Shown: positions 42,219 through 50,649 of the stretch, piece after piece
Numbering within the stretch: position 1 is the stretch's first letter
Layout of the letters: each line of letters begins with the position of its first letter
Assembly: GCA_035552095.1 (NCBI GenBank)
Contig: DASZMA010000142.1
Location: forward strand, 38,937-102,936
DNA: 64,000 nucleotides
Source of the DNA: Bog-473 sp035552095
GTDB lineage: Bacteria > Actinomycetota > Acidimicrobiia > Acidimicrobiales > RAAP-2
Reading direction: 5' to 3'
Notes under the pieces: generated by a model
Told to the model about the DNA's origin: nothing
The model's input: only the letters and a program-made list of their open reading frames with translations
Databases searched by the model: none
Position numbers and translations under genes: made by a program

Positions 42219-42512
42219 CTACTTCGAGTGAACCCCACCGGGACGGCCGACAGCGACCAGCTCCCCCGCCGGCCGGCGCCGACGCGGGCGGCCGAAGCGC
42301 CGCCACCGCCCATCGAGTGCCTTGGCGGGTTCAGCGGGCTTGGCGAATTCGGCTGCCTTGTCTGCTCGGGAGCCGTGGGGTTCAGGCCGCGCCGCCGCCG
42401 CGACAGACGTGGCCACGGGGCCCGGCCCAACGGGTACCACCGGCCGGTCAGTATCCTGCGCCACCAGGGCGGCCAGCCTGGTGAAATACTGGAAAGCATC
42501 GTACATACTCAT
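42219..42512 (-). CDS. Hypothetical 97-residue protein divergent from tetR
   Basis: I do not recognise the product. It starts MSMYDAFQYFTRLAALVAQD, a plausible helix, and then becomes Pro/Ala- and Arg-rich. Support for a real gene is the TATAGT -10-like box on the minus strand (42521-42526) 8 bases before the ATG at 42512, in the AT-rich operator shared with tetR. The 369 bases 42176-42544 otherwise hold no gene. It may be the target of the divergent TetR. Confidence 0.4.
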   Translation of the reverse strand: MSMYDAFQYFTRLAALVAQDTDRPVVPVGPGPVATSVAAAARPEPHGSRADKAAEFAKPAEPAKALDGRWRRFGRPRRRRPAGELVAVGRPGGVHSK

Positions 42513-42528
42513 AAGTATGAACTATACT
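42504..42528. promoter_or_regulatory. AT-rich TetR-type operator / divergent promoter
   Basis: CATACT (42504-42509) and AGTATG (42514-42519) form a perfect 6-bp inverted repeat around CATA. AGTAT (42514-42518) also pairs with ATACT (42524-42528), so three half-sites alternate. Plus-strand TATACT (42523-42528) is a good -10 box for tetR, and minus-strand TATAGT (42521-42526) one for the divergent ORF. The island is strikingly AT-rich for this genome. Confidence 0.6.
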
Positions 42529-42544
42529 CACCGGTAGCGCAACC

Positions 42545-43165
42545 ATGACTTTTGAACCTCTCACCGCCGACCGGCGGCGCCAGCAGACCCGCGACTACCT
42601 CTTGCAGGCGGCGGCCCAGGTCTTCGCCGAGCGCGGCTACTACGCCGCCTCGCTCGATGAGGTGGCGGCCGCGGCGGGCTACACCAAGGGGGCCGTCTAC
42701 TCGAATTTCAAGAACAAGGAAGACCTGTTCCTGGCCCTCATCGAGTCGATGTACGCACGTGAGGTGGCCGCCCTCAAGGAGACACTGGAGGACTCCGACA
42801 TCCCGCCGGAACGGCGGCTGGGGGACTTCGTCGGGCTGATCCGGCGCGAGCTGGACCAGGTCCCCGACAACTGGGGTGCGCTGTACCTCGAGTTCAGCCT
42901 CTACGCCATGCGGAACCCGGAAGTCCGCGATCGGCTGAATCAACTGGAGAACATGGACATCGAGGTCATCACCGGGCTCATTGAGGAAGGGAGCCAGCGG
43001 CTGGGGGTCGATCCATCGCGGGATTCGGCCAATGCGGCCCGCATCGTCGTCGCTCTGTTCCGCGGCCTCGGGTTGATGCGGGAGCTGGCGCCCGACGCGG
43101 TGAGCCCCGAACTGCTCGAAGCGGCGATGGACTTTGTGGCCCGGGGTCTGGGCGCCGGCGACTGA
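42545..43165 (+). CDS. TetR/AcrR-family transcriptional regulator
   Basis: A 206-residue TetR protein. The HTH region reads TRDYLLQAAAQVFAERGYYA, LDEVAAAAGYTKGAVYSNFKNKEDLF, which is the AcrR-like subgroup (with a Phe-rich 'YSNF' recognition end). The ligand domain spans the remainder. It sits directly downstream of an AT-rich inverted-repeat operator and probably autoregulates. The PPOX-fold gene follows after 92 bases. Confidence 0.9.
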   Translation: MTFEPLTADRRRQQTRDYLLQAAAQVFAERGYYAASLDEVAAAAGYTKGAVYSNFKNKEDLFLALIESMYAREVAALKETLEDSDIPPERRLGDFVGLIRRELDQVPDNWGALYLEFSLYAMRNPEVRDRLNQLENMDIEVITGLIEEGSQRLGVDPSRDSANAARIVVALFRGLGLMRELAPDAVSPELLEAAMDFVARGLGAGD

Positions 43166-43257
43166 GGCCCTACCGCGGCGCCGGCGCGGCCCCCGGCCGG
43201 TGTGTTCGACTGGTACCAGATCCGGTCAACTCAGATCCAATAGCCCGAAGGAGGCCC

Positions 43258-43689
43258 ATGTCACCGACGATGACCCAACCCGAGCGCGAAAGCTTCCTGG
43301 CCGACCTGCACGTGGGGGTGCTCAGCGTGCAGCAGGACGGGCACGGACCCCTGACCCTGCCCATCTGGTATTCGTACCAACCGGGAGGCACGGTGAACAT
43401 CATCACCGGGGCCGAAACCCGCAAGGGGCGGCTCATTGAGGCCGCCGGCCGCTTCAGCCTGTGCGCCCAGGCCGACGCCCCGCCCTACAAGTACGTCAGC
43501 GTGGAGGGACCGGTCGTCGCCACCGACAGCCCGGTGGACCCCGACGAGCGGCGGGCCCTGGCCCACCGCTACCTCGGTCAAGAGTTCGGCGAGCAGTACC
43601 TGCAGGCGACGACCGACCGGGACGGGGACAGCGTGGTCATCCGCATGGCACCCGAGTCGTGGCTCACCACCGATTACTCCAAGGAGTAG
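43258..43689 (+). CDS. Pyridoxamine 5'-phosphate oxidase-fold protein (FMN/F420-binding)
   Basis: A 143-residue split-barrel flavoprotein of the PPOX/FDOR type. Seen: ERESFLADLHVGVLSVQQDG, PLTLPIWYSYQPGG, TRKGRLIEAAGRFSLCAQAD and YKYVSVEGPV, the usual strand order. In actinobacteria the family uses FMN, F420 or haem; the cofactor is not determinable here. The ATG 43258 has GAAGGAGG just upstream. A 10-bp palindrome CTGGTACCAG (43210-43219) lies in the preceding gap. Confidence 0.85.
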   Translation: MSPTMTQPERESFLADLHVGVLSVQQDGHGPLTLPIWYSYQPGGTVNIITGAETRKGRLIEAAGRFSLCAQADAPPYKYVSVEGPVVATDSPVDPDERRALAHRYLGQEFGEQYLQATTDRDGDSVVIRMAPESWLTTDYSKE

Positions 43690-43700
43690 CGCTCAATCTC

Positions 43701-43716
43701 GCGCTGTTCTCAGCGC
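43701..43716. terminator. Hairpin between PPOX gene and nuoN
   Basis: GCGCTG and CAGCGC pair perfectly around the loop TTCT in the 32-base gap between convergent stop codons. It would end both the nuo operon and the PPOX transcript. Confidence 0.5.
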
Positions 43717-43721
43717 CGTCG

Positions 43722-45407
43722 TCAGTGGGCCAGGAAGAGCAGCGACGCGTGGTTGGCGAAGTCGAGCAGCGGCTGGGGCCAGATCCCGAAGACCACGGTC
43801 ACCGCCACGCACAGCCCGATGGCCAATCCGGTCAGTGGCGGCACCGGGACCACGGTCGGCGTCGTCTCGCTGGTGGCTGCCGCGGCCTCGTCGGTCAGGG
43901 TCAGCTCGGCGTTCAGGGTGGAGATGGTGCCCGACACCCCTTCGGGTGAGGCCCAGCCGATCTGGGCGCCGCTGTCGAGGCGGGCCGGCGCCGGGCTGGC
44001 CGCGCCGCCGCCGCTGTCGCGGCCGCTGTCGGCGCCGCTCGGTGCGTACATGAGCACCGCCACCCGCAGGTAGAAGAAGGCGGCGATGGCCGCCGTCACC
44101 ATGGCGATGACGGCCAGGGGCACCGAGCCGCCGGTCACCCCCGCCAGCACGACCTGCAACTTGGCCCACAGCCCGGTGGTGAAGGGCGCCCCGGCCTGGG
44201 CCAGCAGGAGGATGGCGAAGCAGAGGGCGAGCAGCGGCTGGCGCCCGGCCAGGCCCCGGTACCGGGTCAGGTCGTGGTCCCGGTCCCCCTCGCGGCCGAG
44301 CAGGGTCACGATGGCGAAGCTGCCGATGGTCATGAAGCTGTAGGCGAAGAGGTAGTAGAGCGAGGCGCTCACCCCGCGCGAGGTGGCCGATTCGACGCCG
44401 AGGAAGATGAACCCGGCGTGGTTGATGGACGAGTAGGCCAGCATGCGCTTGACGTCGCGCTGGCGCAGGGCCACCACCGAGCCGACCACCAGCGAGAGCA
44501 CGGCCAGGCCGTAGACGATGGGCCGCCAGTCCGAGGTGATCACCCCCTCAGACGACAGGAGCACCCGCAGCAGGGCGGCGAAGGCCCCCGCCTTGGCCAC
44601 CGCCGACATGAAGCCGGTCACCGGCGACGGCGCGCCCTGGTACACGTCGGGCGTCCACATGTGGAAGGGCACCGCCGCCACCTTGAAGGCGAAGCCCACC
44701 AGCATGAGGGCCAGGCCGGCCAGCAACAGACCGTTGGTCAGCACCACGTTCTTGGAGAGGAAGTCGGCGATCTGGGTCAGGTTGGTCGACCCGGTGGCCC
44801 CGTAGGTCAGCGCAATGCCGTAGACGAAGATGGCCGAGGAGAAGCCGCCCAGGATGAAGTACTTGAGGGCGGCCTCGCCCGAGGCGGCCCGCTGGTAGTT
44901 GAAGGCGGTCAGCACGTAGAGCGCGATGGAGAGGATCTCGAGGCCCAAGAAGATGATGATCAGGTCGTTGGCCGACCCCATCAGCATGGCGCCCGACGCC
45001 GAGACCAGGGCCAGGACGTGGAACTCGGCGCCCTCAATGCCCTCACGGGACAGGTAGCCGTCGCCCACCAGCGCGGTGAGCAGCATGGCCGAGGCGATCA
45101 GGATGGTGATGAGCACGCTGAAGCCGTCCATGACGACGGCGTGGGCCACGTAGGTATGGGCCCCGTGGGCCTGCACGTCAGCCCACTGCCACAGCGCGAT
45201 GCCGAGCGCGCTGCCCGAGATGATGACGCTGCCGATGGTGCTGACCCGCACCCGGAGCGGGCGGCTGACCAGAGAGGCCACCGCCAGCAGGATCACGGCG
45301 CCCCCGATCATGATCATGGGCGGCAGAATGCTCAGGTAGCGGATGGACGGGACGGCCAGCTTGTCGACCGGGGCCGAGGAGGTGGCAGCGAGCAGTCCGG
45401 CGATCAT
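43722..45407 (-). CDS. nuoN: NADH-quinone oxidoreductase subunit N
   Basis: A 561-residue antiporter-like membrane subunit and last gene of the nuo operon. Core helices carry the conserved Glu (FLGLEILSIALYVL), the broken-helix Lys regions (KYFILGGFSSAIFVYG; VAAVPFHMWTPDVYQGAPSPVTGFMS) and LAYSSINHAGFI. A Gly/Ser/Ala-rich insertion of about 60 residues (near 460-525) separates the last two helices. The ATG 45407 overlaps nuoM by four bases; the longer frame upstream is antisense noise. Confidence 0.95.
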   Translation of the reverse strand: MIAGLLAATSSAPVDKLAVPSIRYLSILPPMIMIGGAVILLAVASLVSRPLRVRVSTIGSVIISGSALGIALWQWADVQAHGAHTYVAHAVVMDGFSVLITILIASAMLLTALVGDGYLSREGIEGAEFHVLALVSASGAMLMGSANDLIIIFLGLEILSIALYVLTAFNYQRAASGEAALKYFILGGFSSAIFVYGIALTYGATGSTNLTQIADFLSKNVVLTNGLLLAGLALMLVGFAFKVAAVPFHMWTPDVYQGAPSPVTGFMSAVAKAGAFAALLRVLLSSEGVITSDWRPIVYGLAVLSLVVGSVVALRQRDVKRMLAYSSINHAGFIFLGVESATSRGVSASLYYLFAYSFMTIGSFAIVTLLGREGDRDHDLTRYRGLAGRQPLLALCFAILLLAQAGAPFTTGLWAKLQVVLAGVTGGSVPLAVIAMVTAAIAAFFYLRVAVLMYAPSGADSGRDSGGGAASPAPARLDSGAQIGWASPEGVSGTISTLNAELTLTDEAAAATSETTPTVVPVPPLTGLAIGLCVAVTVVFGIWPQPLLDFANHASLLFLAH

Positions 45408-46954
45408 GGTCGTCCCTCCGCCCCGGCGACGCCCCTGGTGGCCACCGACGGCTGGAAGTGGCCGGTGGCCTTCTCCACGTGGGCCACCAGCTGGTTCACC
45501 GACGGGTTGATGCGGTCGAGCACCGGCTTGGGGTACACCCCGAGGAAGACGATCAGGATGATGAGCGGGGCCATGACCAGGCGCTCCAGCCAGGTCAGGT
45601 CGGTCGTCTTCTCGTCCGCCGCCCGGGGCACGCCGTGGAAGACCTGCTGGTAGGCCCAGAGCAGGTAGATGGCGGCCACGATGACGCCGAGCACGGCCAC
45701 CACGGCCCACCAGCGGTGGGTGATGAACGTCCCGGACAGCACGAGGAATTCACTGACGAAGCCGTTCAGGCCGGGCACGCCGATGGAGGCCATCATGACC
45801 ACGGTGAACACCCCGGCCATGACCGGGGCCACCTTCTGCAGGCCGCGCAGCTCACCGGTCTGCCAGGTGCCCCGGCGCTGGTAGATGAACCCGATGAGGA
45901 TGAAGAGGGCACCCACGATCAAGCCGTGGTTGAGCATGAGCAGCACGGCGCCCGAGAGGCCCTGGGTGCTCAGCGCGAAGGTGCCGAGGGCGATGAAGCC
46001 GATCTGGGCCAGCGAGGAGTACGTCACCAGCCGCTTCAGGTCGCGCTGGGCGCAGGCGACGATGGCCCCGTACACAATGCCGATCACGGCCAGGGTGAGG
46101 AAGAGCGGGGCCAGGGTGCGGGTGGCGTGGGGGAACAGGCTGAGGTCGAAGCGGATGATCCCGTAGGTGCCCAGCTTGGCCAGCACCCCCGAGAGGATGA
46201 CCGAGCCCCCCTCGTCGGCCTCGGTGTAGGCGTCGGGCGACCAGGTGTGGAACGGGAAGAGCGGCGCCTTGACGGCGAAGGCCGCCGTGAAGGCCAGGAA
46301 GAGGAGGATCTCGGTCGACGACGAGAGGTGCGTCTGCATCAGCGCCGGCAGGGAGAAGGTGAGCACGCCGGTCTGGGACTGGTGGATGAAGGCCAGGGAC
46401 AGGATCCCGACCAGCAGGAAGGCCGAGCCCAGGAAGGTGTACAGGAAGAACTTGATGGCGGCGTAGGCCCGCCGCTCATGGCCCCAGCCGGCGATGAGGA
46501 AGTACGAGGGGACCAGCGTCAACTCGAAGAAGAAGAAGAAGACGATCAGGTCCAACGAGAGGAAGCTCCCCAGCACCGCCGCTTCGAGCAGGAGCATCCA
46601 GGCGGCATAGGCCCGGATGTTGGTCTTGTTCCGCCCCATGACCAGCACCAGCGGGAAGAGCAGGGCGGCCATCAGGACCAGGAAGATGGAGATCCCGTCC
46701 ACCCCGAGGTTCCAGCGCACGCCGAGGGCGGTGCCGGTGTAGGTGTGGTTCGAGGTCAACTGGAACCCGCCCACCTGCACCTTCATGGCGATCATGGTGG
46801 CGATGGCGATGCCCAGGGTGGCGAAGGACACCACGACGGCCAGCCCGTCGGTGAACTCCTTGGAGATGCGGCGATCCAGCCCGCCCAGCGCCACGGCCAG
46901 GCCGCCCGCCGTGGGCAGGATGATCAGGAGGGTCAGGTAGGGGAAGCTGCTCAC
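45404..46954 (-). CDS. nuoM: NADH-quinone oxidoreductase subunit M
   Basis: A 516-residue proton-pumping antiporter-like subunit with 14 helices. Seen: GVDGISIFLVLMAALLFPLV, the Glu in FFFFELTLVPSYFLI, KFFLYTFLGSAFLLVG, KAPLFPFHTWSPDAYTEAD and KRLVTYSSLAQIGFIALG. I use GTG 46954, which overlaps the nuoL stop (GTGA); two GTG codons just upstream are possible. Confidence 0.95.
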   Translation of the reverse strand: MSSFPYLTLLIILPTAGGLAVALGGLDRRISKEFTDGLAVVVSFATLGIAIATMIAMKVQVGGFQLTSNHTYTGTALGVRWNLGVDGISIFLVLMAALLFPLVLVMGRNKTNIRAYAAWMLLLEAAVLGSFLSLDLIVFFFFFELTLVPSYFLIAGWGHERRAYAAIKFFLYTFLGSAFLLVGILSLAFIHQSQTGVLTFSLPALMQTHLSSSTEILLFLAFTAAFAVKAPLFPFHTWSPDAYTEADEGGSVILSGVLAKLGTYGIIRFDLSLFPHATRTLAPLFLTLAVIGIVYGAIVACAQRDLKRLVTYSSLAQIGFIALGTFALSTQGLSGAVLLMLNHGLIVGALFILIGFIYQRRGTWQTGELRGLQKVAPVMAGVFTVVMMASIGVPGLNGFVSEFLVLSGTFITHRWWAVVAVLGVIVAAIYLLWAYQQVFHGVPRAADEKTTDLTWLERLVMAPLIILIVFLGVYPKPVLDRINPSVNQLVAHVEKATGHFQPSVATRGVAGAEGRP

Positions 46955-48867
46955 GACCACCACGTCCGGCTGAGCAGGAAGACGATGAGCGCGGCCATGC
47001 CCACGGCGATGGCCAGGGCGTAGTTGCGCACGTAGCCCGTCTGCAGCTTGCGGGTGGCCGTGCCGGTGGACTTGACCAGGCGGGCCGTGCCGTTGACGGC
47101 ACCATCAATGATGCGAGCGTCCACCACCCAGGCCAGGAAGGCCGCCAGCCTCTGGCTGGGCCGTCCGATGAGGGCGTCGTAGGCGTCATCCCAGTACCAG
47201 ACCCGCTGCAGGAACTGCGGCTCCAACGCTGGCTTGTCCACCTGGTTGCCCCGCCACAGGGTGACGGCGATGATCAGCCCGATGAGGGCGGCGGCGAAGT
47301 CGGTCAGGGCGAGCGCCCACTGCCCGCCCGAGTGCAGGTGGTCGTTATAGAGGCTGCCGGCGAACACCGGGGCCAACCAGCCCTCGAAGGAGTCGTGGTG
47401 CACCCAGGGCAGGTCGAGGATCCCTCCGAAGAAGGCGGCCACGGCCAGGACGACCAGCGGGAGCCGCATGACCCAGGGGGACTCGTGCGGCGTGTGCAGC
47501 GCCGGCTCACCGTTCGGCCCGACCTGCTTCCAGCGCTCGTCGCCCCCGAAGGCCAGCACCTGCAGGCGGGTCATGTAGTACGCCGTGAGGACGGCGGTGA
47601 GCAGGCCGAGGGCCCACAACACCTTGTAGTGCGAGTACACATTGTCGAGCACGTCGCCCTTGGACCAGAAGCCGGCCAGGGGCGGGATGCCGGCGATGGC
47701 CAGCCAGCCGATGGTGAAGGTCACCGTCGTCCACTGCATCGTCTTGCGCAGGGCGCCCATGCGCTTGAGGTCCTGCTCGTCGTCGAGCCCGTGGATGGCC
47801 GAGCCGGCGGCCAGGAAGAGGAGGCCCTTGAAGAAGGCGTGCGCCACCATGAGGAAGATGGCGGCGATGTAGGCCCCCGACCCCACGGCTAGCACCATGT
47901 AGCCGATCTGCGAGACGGTGGAGAAGGCCAGCACCTTCTTAATGTCCTGCTGGGCGCAGGCGATGGTGGCGGCCACGAAGGCCGTCACCCCGCCGATGAT
48001 GGCGATCACCTCCATGCCGGCCGAGGACAGCACCAGCAGATGGTTCATCCGGCACAGCAGGTACACCCCGGCCGTGACCATGGTGGCGGCGTGAATGAGG
48101 GCGGAGACCGGGGTCGGGCCCTCCATGGCATCGGGCAGCCAGTTGAAGAGCGGGATCTGGGCCGACTTGCCGGTGGCGGCCAGGAAGAGCAGCAGCACCG
48201 CCGCGGTGGCCGTGCCCCCGCCGAGGTGGTGCAACTGGCCGAAGATGCCCCCGCCGGGGCCGCCCACGTACTGCACCGTCCCGGTCTTCTCGAAAATGAG
48301 GAAGATGGCCAGCAGGAAGCCGGCGTCGCCGATGCGGTTGTAGATGAAGGCCTTCTTGCCGGCCGAGGCGGCCGAGTCCCGGTGGAACCAGAATGACACC
48401 AGCCAGTAGGAGCAGACCCCCACCCCCTCCCAGCCGACGAAGGTCAGCAGCAGGTTGTTGGCCAGCACCAGCACCAGCATGGAGAAGACGAAGAGGTTGA
48501 GGTAGATGAAGAACTTGGCGAAGTCCGGATCGCCCTTCATGTACCCGATGGAGTACAGGTGGATGAGCGCGCTCACCCCGGTGATGAACATGCACATGGT
48601 GATGGAGAGCTGGTCCACCTGGATCCCGATCGGCACGGTGAGACCGCCGGTGTGGAACCAGGTGAAGTAGTTCTGCAGGAAGACCCGGTGGTCCGCCGGC
48701 TGGTGCAGCACGCCGGCCAGCATGAAGCAGGTCACCACGAAGGCGGCGCCCACGGCCACGGTCCCGACCCAGCCGGCCCAGGGGTCGCCCAGCCGGCGAC
48801 CGACGGCGACCAGCACCACGAAGCCGGCCAGCGGCAACAGAGGCATCAGGTAGGAAGCGTGGAGCAC
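46951..48867 (-). CDS. nuoL: NADH-quinone oxidoreductase subunit L
   Basis: A 638-residue antiporter-like subunit with the long lateral amphipathic helix and terminal membrane helix. Seen: the VGWEGVGVCSYWLVSFW motif with conserved Glu, KSAQIPLFNWLPDAMEGPTPVSALIHAATMV (shown in part: the Lys and HAATMV are canonical), KKVLAFSTVSQIGYM and a Lys/His-containing helix later. GTG 48867 starts 8 bases after the nuoK stop. Confidence 0.95.
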   Translation of the reverse strand: MLHASYLMPLLPLAGFVVLVAVGRRLGDPWAGWVGTVAVGAAFVVTCFMLAGVLHQPADHRVFLQNYFTWFHTGGLTVPIGIQVDQLSITMCMFITGVSALIHLYSIGYMKGDPDFAKFFIYLNLFVFSMLVLVLANNLLLTFVGWEGVGVCSYWLVSFWFHRDSAASAGKKAFIYNRIGDAGFLLAIFLIFEKTGTVQYVGGPGGGIFGQLHHLGGGTATAAVLLLFLAATGKSAQIPLFNWLPDAMEGPTPVSALIHAATMVTAGVYLLCRMNHLLVLSSAGMEVIAIIGGVTAFVAATIACAQQDIKKVLAFSTVSQIGYMVLAVGSGAYIAAIFLMVAHAFFKGLLFLAAGSAIHGLDDEQDLKRMGALRKTMQWTTVTFTIGWLAIAGIPPLAGFWSKGDVLDNVYSHYKVLWALGLLTAVLTAYYMTRLQVLAFGGDERWKQVGPNGEPALHTPHESPWVMRLPLVVLAVAAFFGGILDLPWVHHDSFEGWLAPVFAGSLYNDHLHSGGQWALALTDFAAALIGLIIAVTLWRGNQVDKPALEPQFLQRVWYWDDAYDALIGRPSQRLAAFLAWVVDARIIDGAVNGTARLVKSTGTATRKLQTGYVRNYALAIAVGMAALIVFLLSRTWWS

Positions 48868-48875
48868 GGTTCGGG

Positions 48876-49181
48876 TCAGCCCTTCAGTGAATGGAGGTCG
48901 TCGGCCACGGTGGTGGACCGTCGCCGGAAGTTGGTGACCACGATGCCCAGGCCGACCACGACCTCGGCCGCCGCCACCACTAGGACGAAGAAGACGATGG
49001 CCTGGCCCCCGATGTCGCCCAGCATGCGGGCGAAGGTGACGAAGGTCAGGTTGGCTGCGTTGAGCATGAGCTCAATGCACATGAACATGATGAGGACGTT
49101 GCGCCGCACCAGCAGCCCGATGGCCCCGATGGTGAAGACCACGGCGGCCAGCCCGAGGTACCAGGCTCCCGAAAGGCTCAT
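48876..49181 (-). CDS. nuoK: NADH-quinone oxidoreductase subunit K
   Basis: A 101-residue three-helix subunit. The two conserved membrane Glu residues are in FMCIELMLNAANL and VVAAAEVVVGLGIV. It contributes to the proton channel next to subunit H. ATGA overlaps the nuoJ stop. Confidence 0.95.
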   Translation of the reverse strand: MSLSGAWYLGLAAVVFTIGAIGLLVRRNVLIMFMCIELMLNAANLTFVTFARMLGDIGGQAIVFFVLVVAAAEVVVGLGIVVTNFRRRSTTVADDLHSLKG

Positions 49182-49807
49182 GAGGTGACCTCCTCGTCCG
49201 CCCGCTGGCTCTCGGCGTCGTGGATGGTGGGGGGACGGCGGGCCAGCACCACCGCGCCGACCACGGCGATGACCAGCAGGGCGGCCGTGGCCTCGAAGGC
49301 GAAGAGATAGGTGGTGAACAGCTGCTTGCCCAGCTGGGCCACCTCGCCGCTGGGTGAGGTCGGGTCCGACGTGATGTGGCCCTGGATCGGGCCCACCACC
49401 TGGTGGGCGCCGGTCACCCAGTGCGCGGTGGCGGCCATGGCCAGCACCCCGGCCAGCGTGATGCCCAGCATGAGGAAGGCCAGCGGGCGCTGGCCGGCCA
49501 GCGGCTCGGTCTCAATGTCCTCGTGGCGGTCGACGCCGAGGAACATGATGACGAAGAGGAAGAGCACGACGATGGCGCCGGCGTAGACGATGATCTGCAC
49601 CGCAGCCAGGAAGTCGGCCTCCTGCTCAATGAACAGCACGGCCACCCCGAACAGGGTCATGACCAAGCTGAGCGCGGCGTGCACCGGATTGCGCGAGGTG
49701 ACCACCCCGACCGCCCCGACCAGGATGACGGCGGCGCTGGCCGCGAAGACCAGAATGTCCGGCCAGGCGGGGCGCGAGGCAGCCAGGAGGAGCGTGGCGT
49801 GGAACAT
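49178..49807 (-). CDS. nuoJ: NADH-quinone oxidoreductase subunit J
   Basis: A 209-residue membrane subunit with five helices. The third helix carries the conserved IIVYAGAIVVLFLFVIMFL, the pi-bulge helix that gates proton transfer. SRNPVHAALSLVMTLFGVA is also canonical. The ATG 49807 overlaps the nuoI stop by one base (TGATG). Confidence 0.95.
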   Translation of the reverse strand: MFHATLLLAASRPAWPDILVFAASAAVILVGAVGVVTSRNPVHAALSLVMTLFGVAVLFIEQEADFLAAVQIIVYAGAIVVLFLFVIMFLGVDRHEDIETEPLAGQRPLAFLMLGITLAGVLAMAATAHWVTGAHQVVGPIQGHITSDPTSPSGEVAQLGKQLFTTYLFAFEATAALLVIAVVGAVVLARRPPTIHDAESQRADEEVTS

Positions 49808-50649
49808 CAGGCCTCCCCCTTGGCCTTGGCTTTGGTTTCCTTGCGGGCGGCCCGCAGCGCCTTCATCCGGGTGCGGGTGGCGTCCATCTTCTTGCGGTTG
49901 CGCTCGGCGCCCTTCTTGGCCCGCCAGATGCGCCCCTGCATGCCCGAGTGGGCCAGGGGGATGTCCTCGGGCAGGAGGTGCGACTCGAGCACCTGGCGCA
50001 GCGGCTTGGAACCGGTGCCGGCGTCGTCGCGCCGGCCGGACTGGCCGCCCTCGGGCGGGCGGATGCCGTAGCCCAGCTCGGCCGACCACTGCACCTCGCC
50101 CTCGTAGGCGGCGCTGCCCGAGGGGGAGGTGGCGCGCATCCAGCCCGAGGTCATCATGTCGTCGCCCTCGCGCCAGTCCTCCCACGGGAGCTTCTGGGGC
50201 ATCCCGAGGTCGTCCACCAACAACTCCTTCTTGGTGTAGATGGCGTCGGACCGGTTGCTGAAGGAGAACTCGAACAGCTTCGACTCGGTGATGGCCTCGG
50301 TGGGGCAGGCCTCCACGCACATGTCGCAGTGGATGCAGCGCAGGTAGTTGATCTCGTAGACGTAGCCGTAGCGCTCACCGGGCGAGACCGGGTGGTCGGG
50401 CGGGTTGTCCAGGCCGCGCACGTAAATGCAGTCGGCCGGGCACACCCCGGCGCACAGCTCGCAGCCGATGCACTTCTCCATGCCGTCCTCGTAGCGGTTG
50501 AGGACGTGGCGGCCGTGCTGGCGCGGTTGCTTGGGCTTCTTCTCGTCCGGGTACGACGTGGTGACCCGGGGCCGGGTCAGGTGCTGGAAGGTCAGCTTGA
50601 AGCCGCCCAGGAAGCTGAGCTGGTCCTTGATCTCGTCGCCCACTCCCAC
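49807..50649 (-). CDS. nuoI: NADH-quinone oxidoreductase subunit I (ferredoxin-like)
   Basis: A 280-residue peripheral-arm subunit that carries clusters N6a and N6b. The two 4Fe-4S motifs are CIGCELCAGVCPADC and CIHCDMCVEACP. It is about 100 residues longer than the common ~180: after the core it has a middle segment and a tail that is strongly basic (Lys/Arg/Ala repeats to the end). The GTG 50649 overlaps the nuoH stop by one base. Confidence 0.94.
   Translation of the reverse strand: MGVGDEIKDQLSFLGGFKLTFQHLTRPRVTTSYPDEKKPKQPRQHGRHVLNRYEDGMEKCIGCELCAGVCPADCIYVRGLDNPPDHPVSPGERYGYVYEINYLRCIHCDMCVEACPTEAITESKLFEFSFSNRSDAIYTKKELLVDDLGMPQKLPWEDWREGDDMMTSGWMRATSPSGSAAYEGEVQWSAELGYGIRPPEGGQSGRRDDAGTGSKPLRQVLESHLLPEDIPLAHSGMQGRIWRAKKGAERNRKKMDATRTRMKALRAARKETKAKAKGEA

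Noticed and set aside
44274..47023. Very long open frames antisense to nuoN and nuoM (more than 450 codons each)
   Set aside because: They are His/Gly/Asp/Gln-rich, lack any recognisable domain and mirror the GC-rich codon pattern of the real genes on the other strand.
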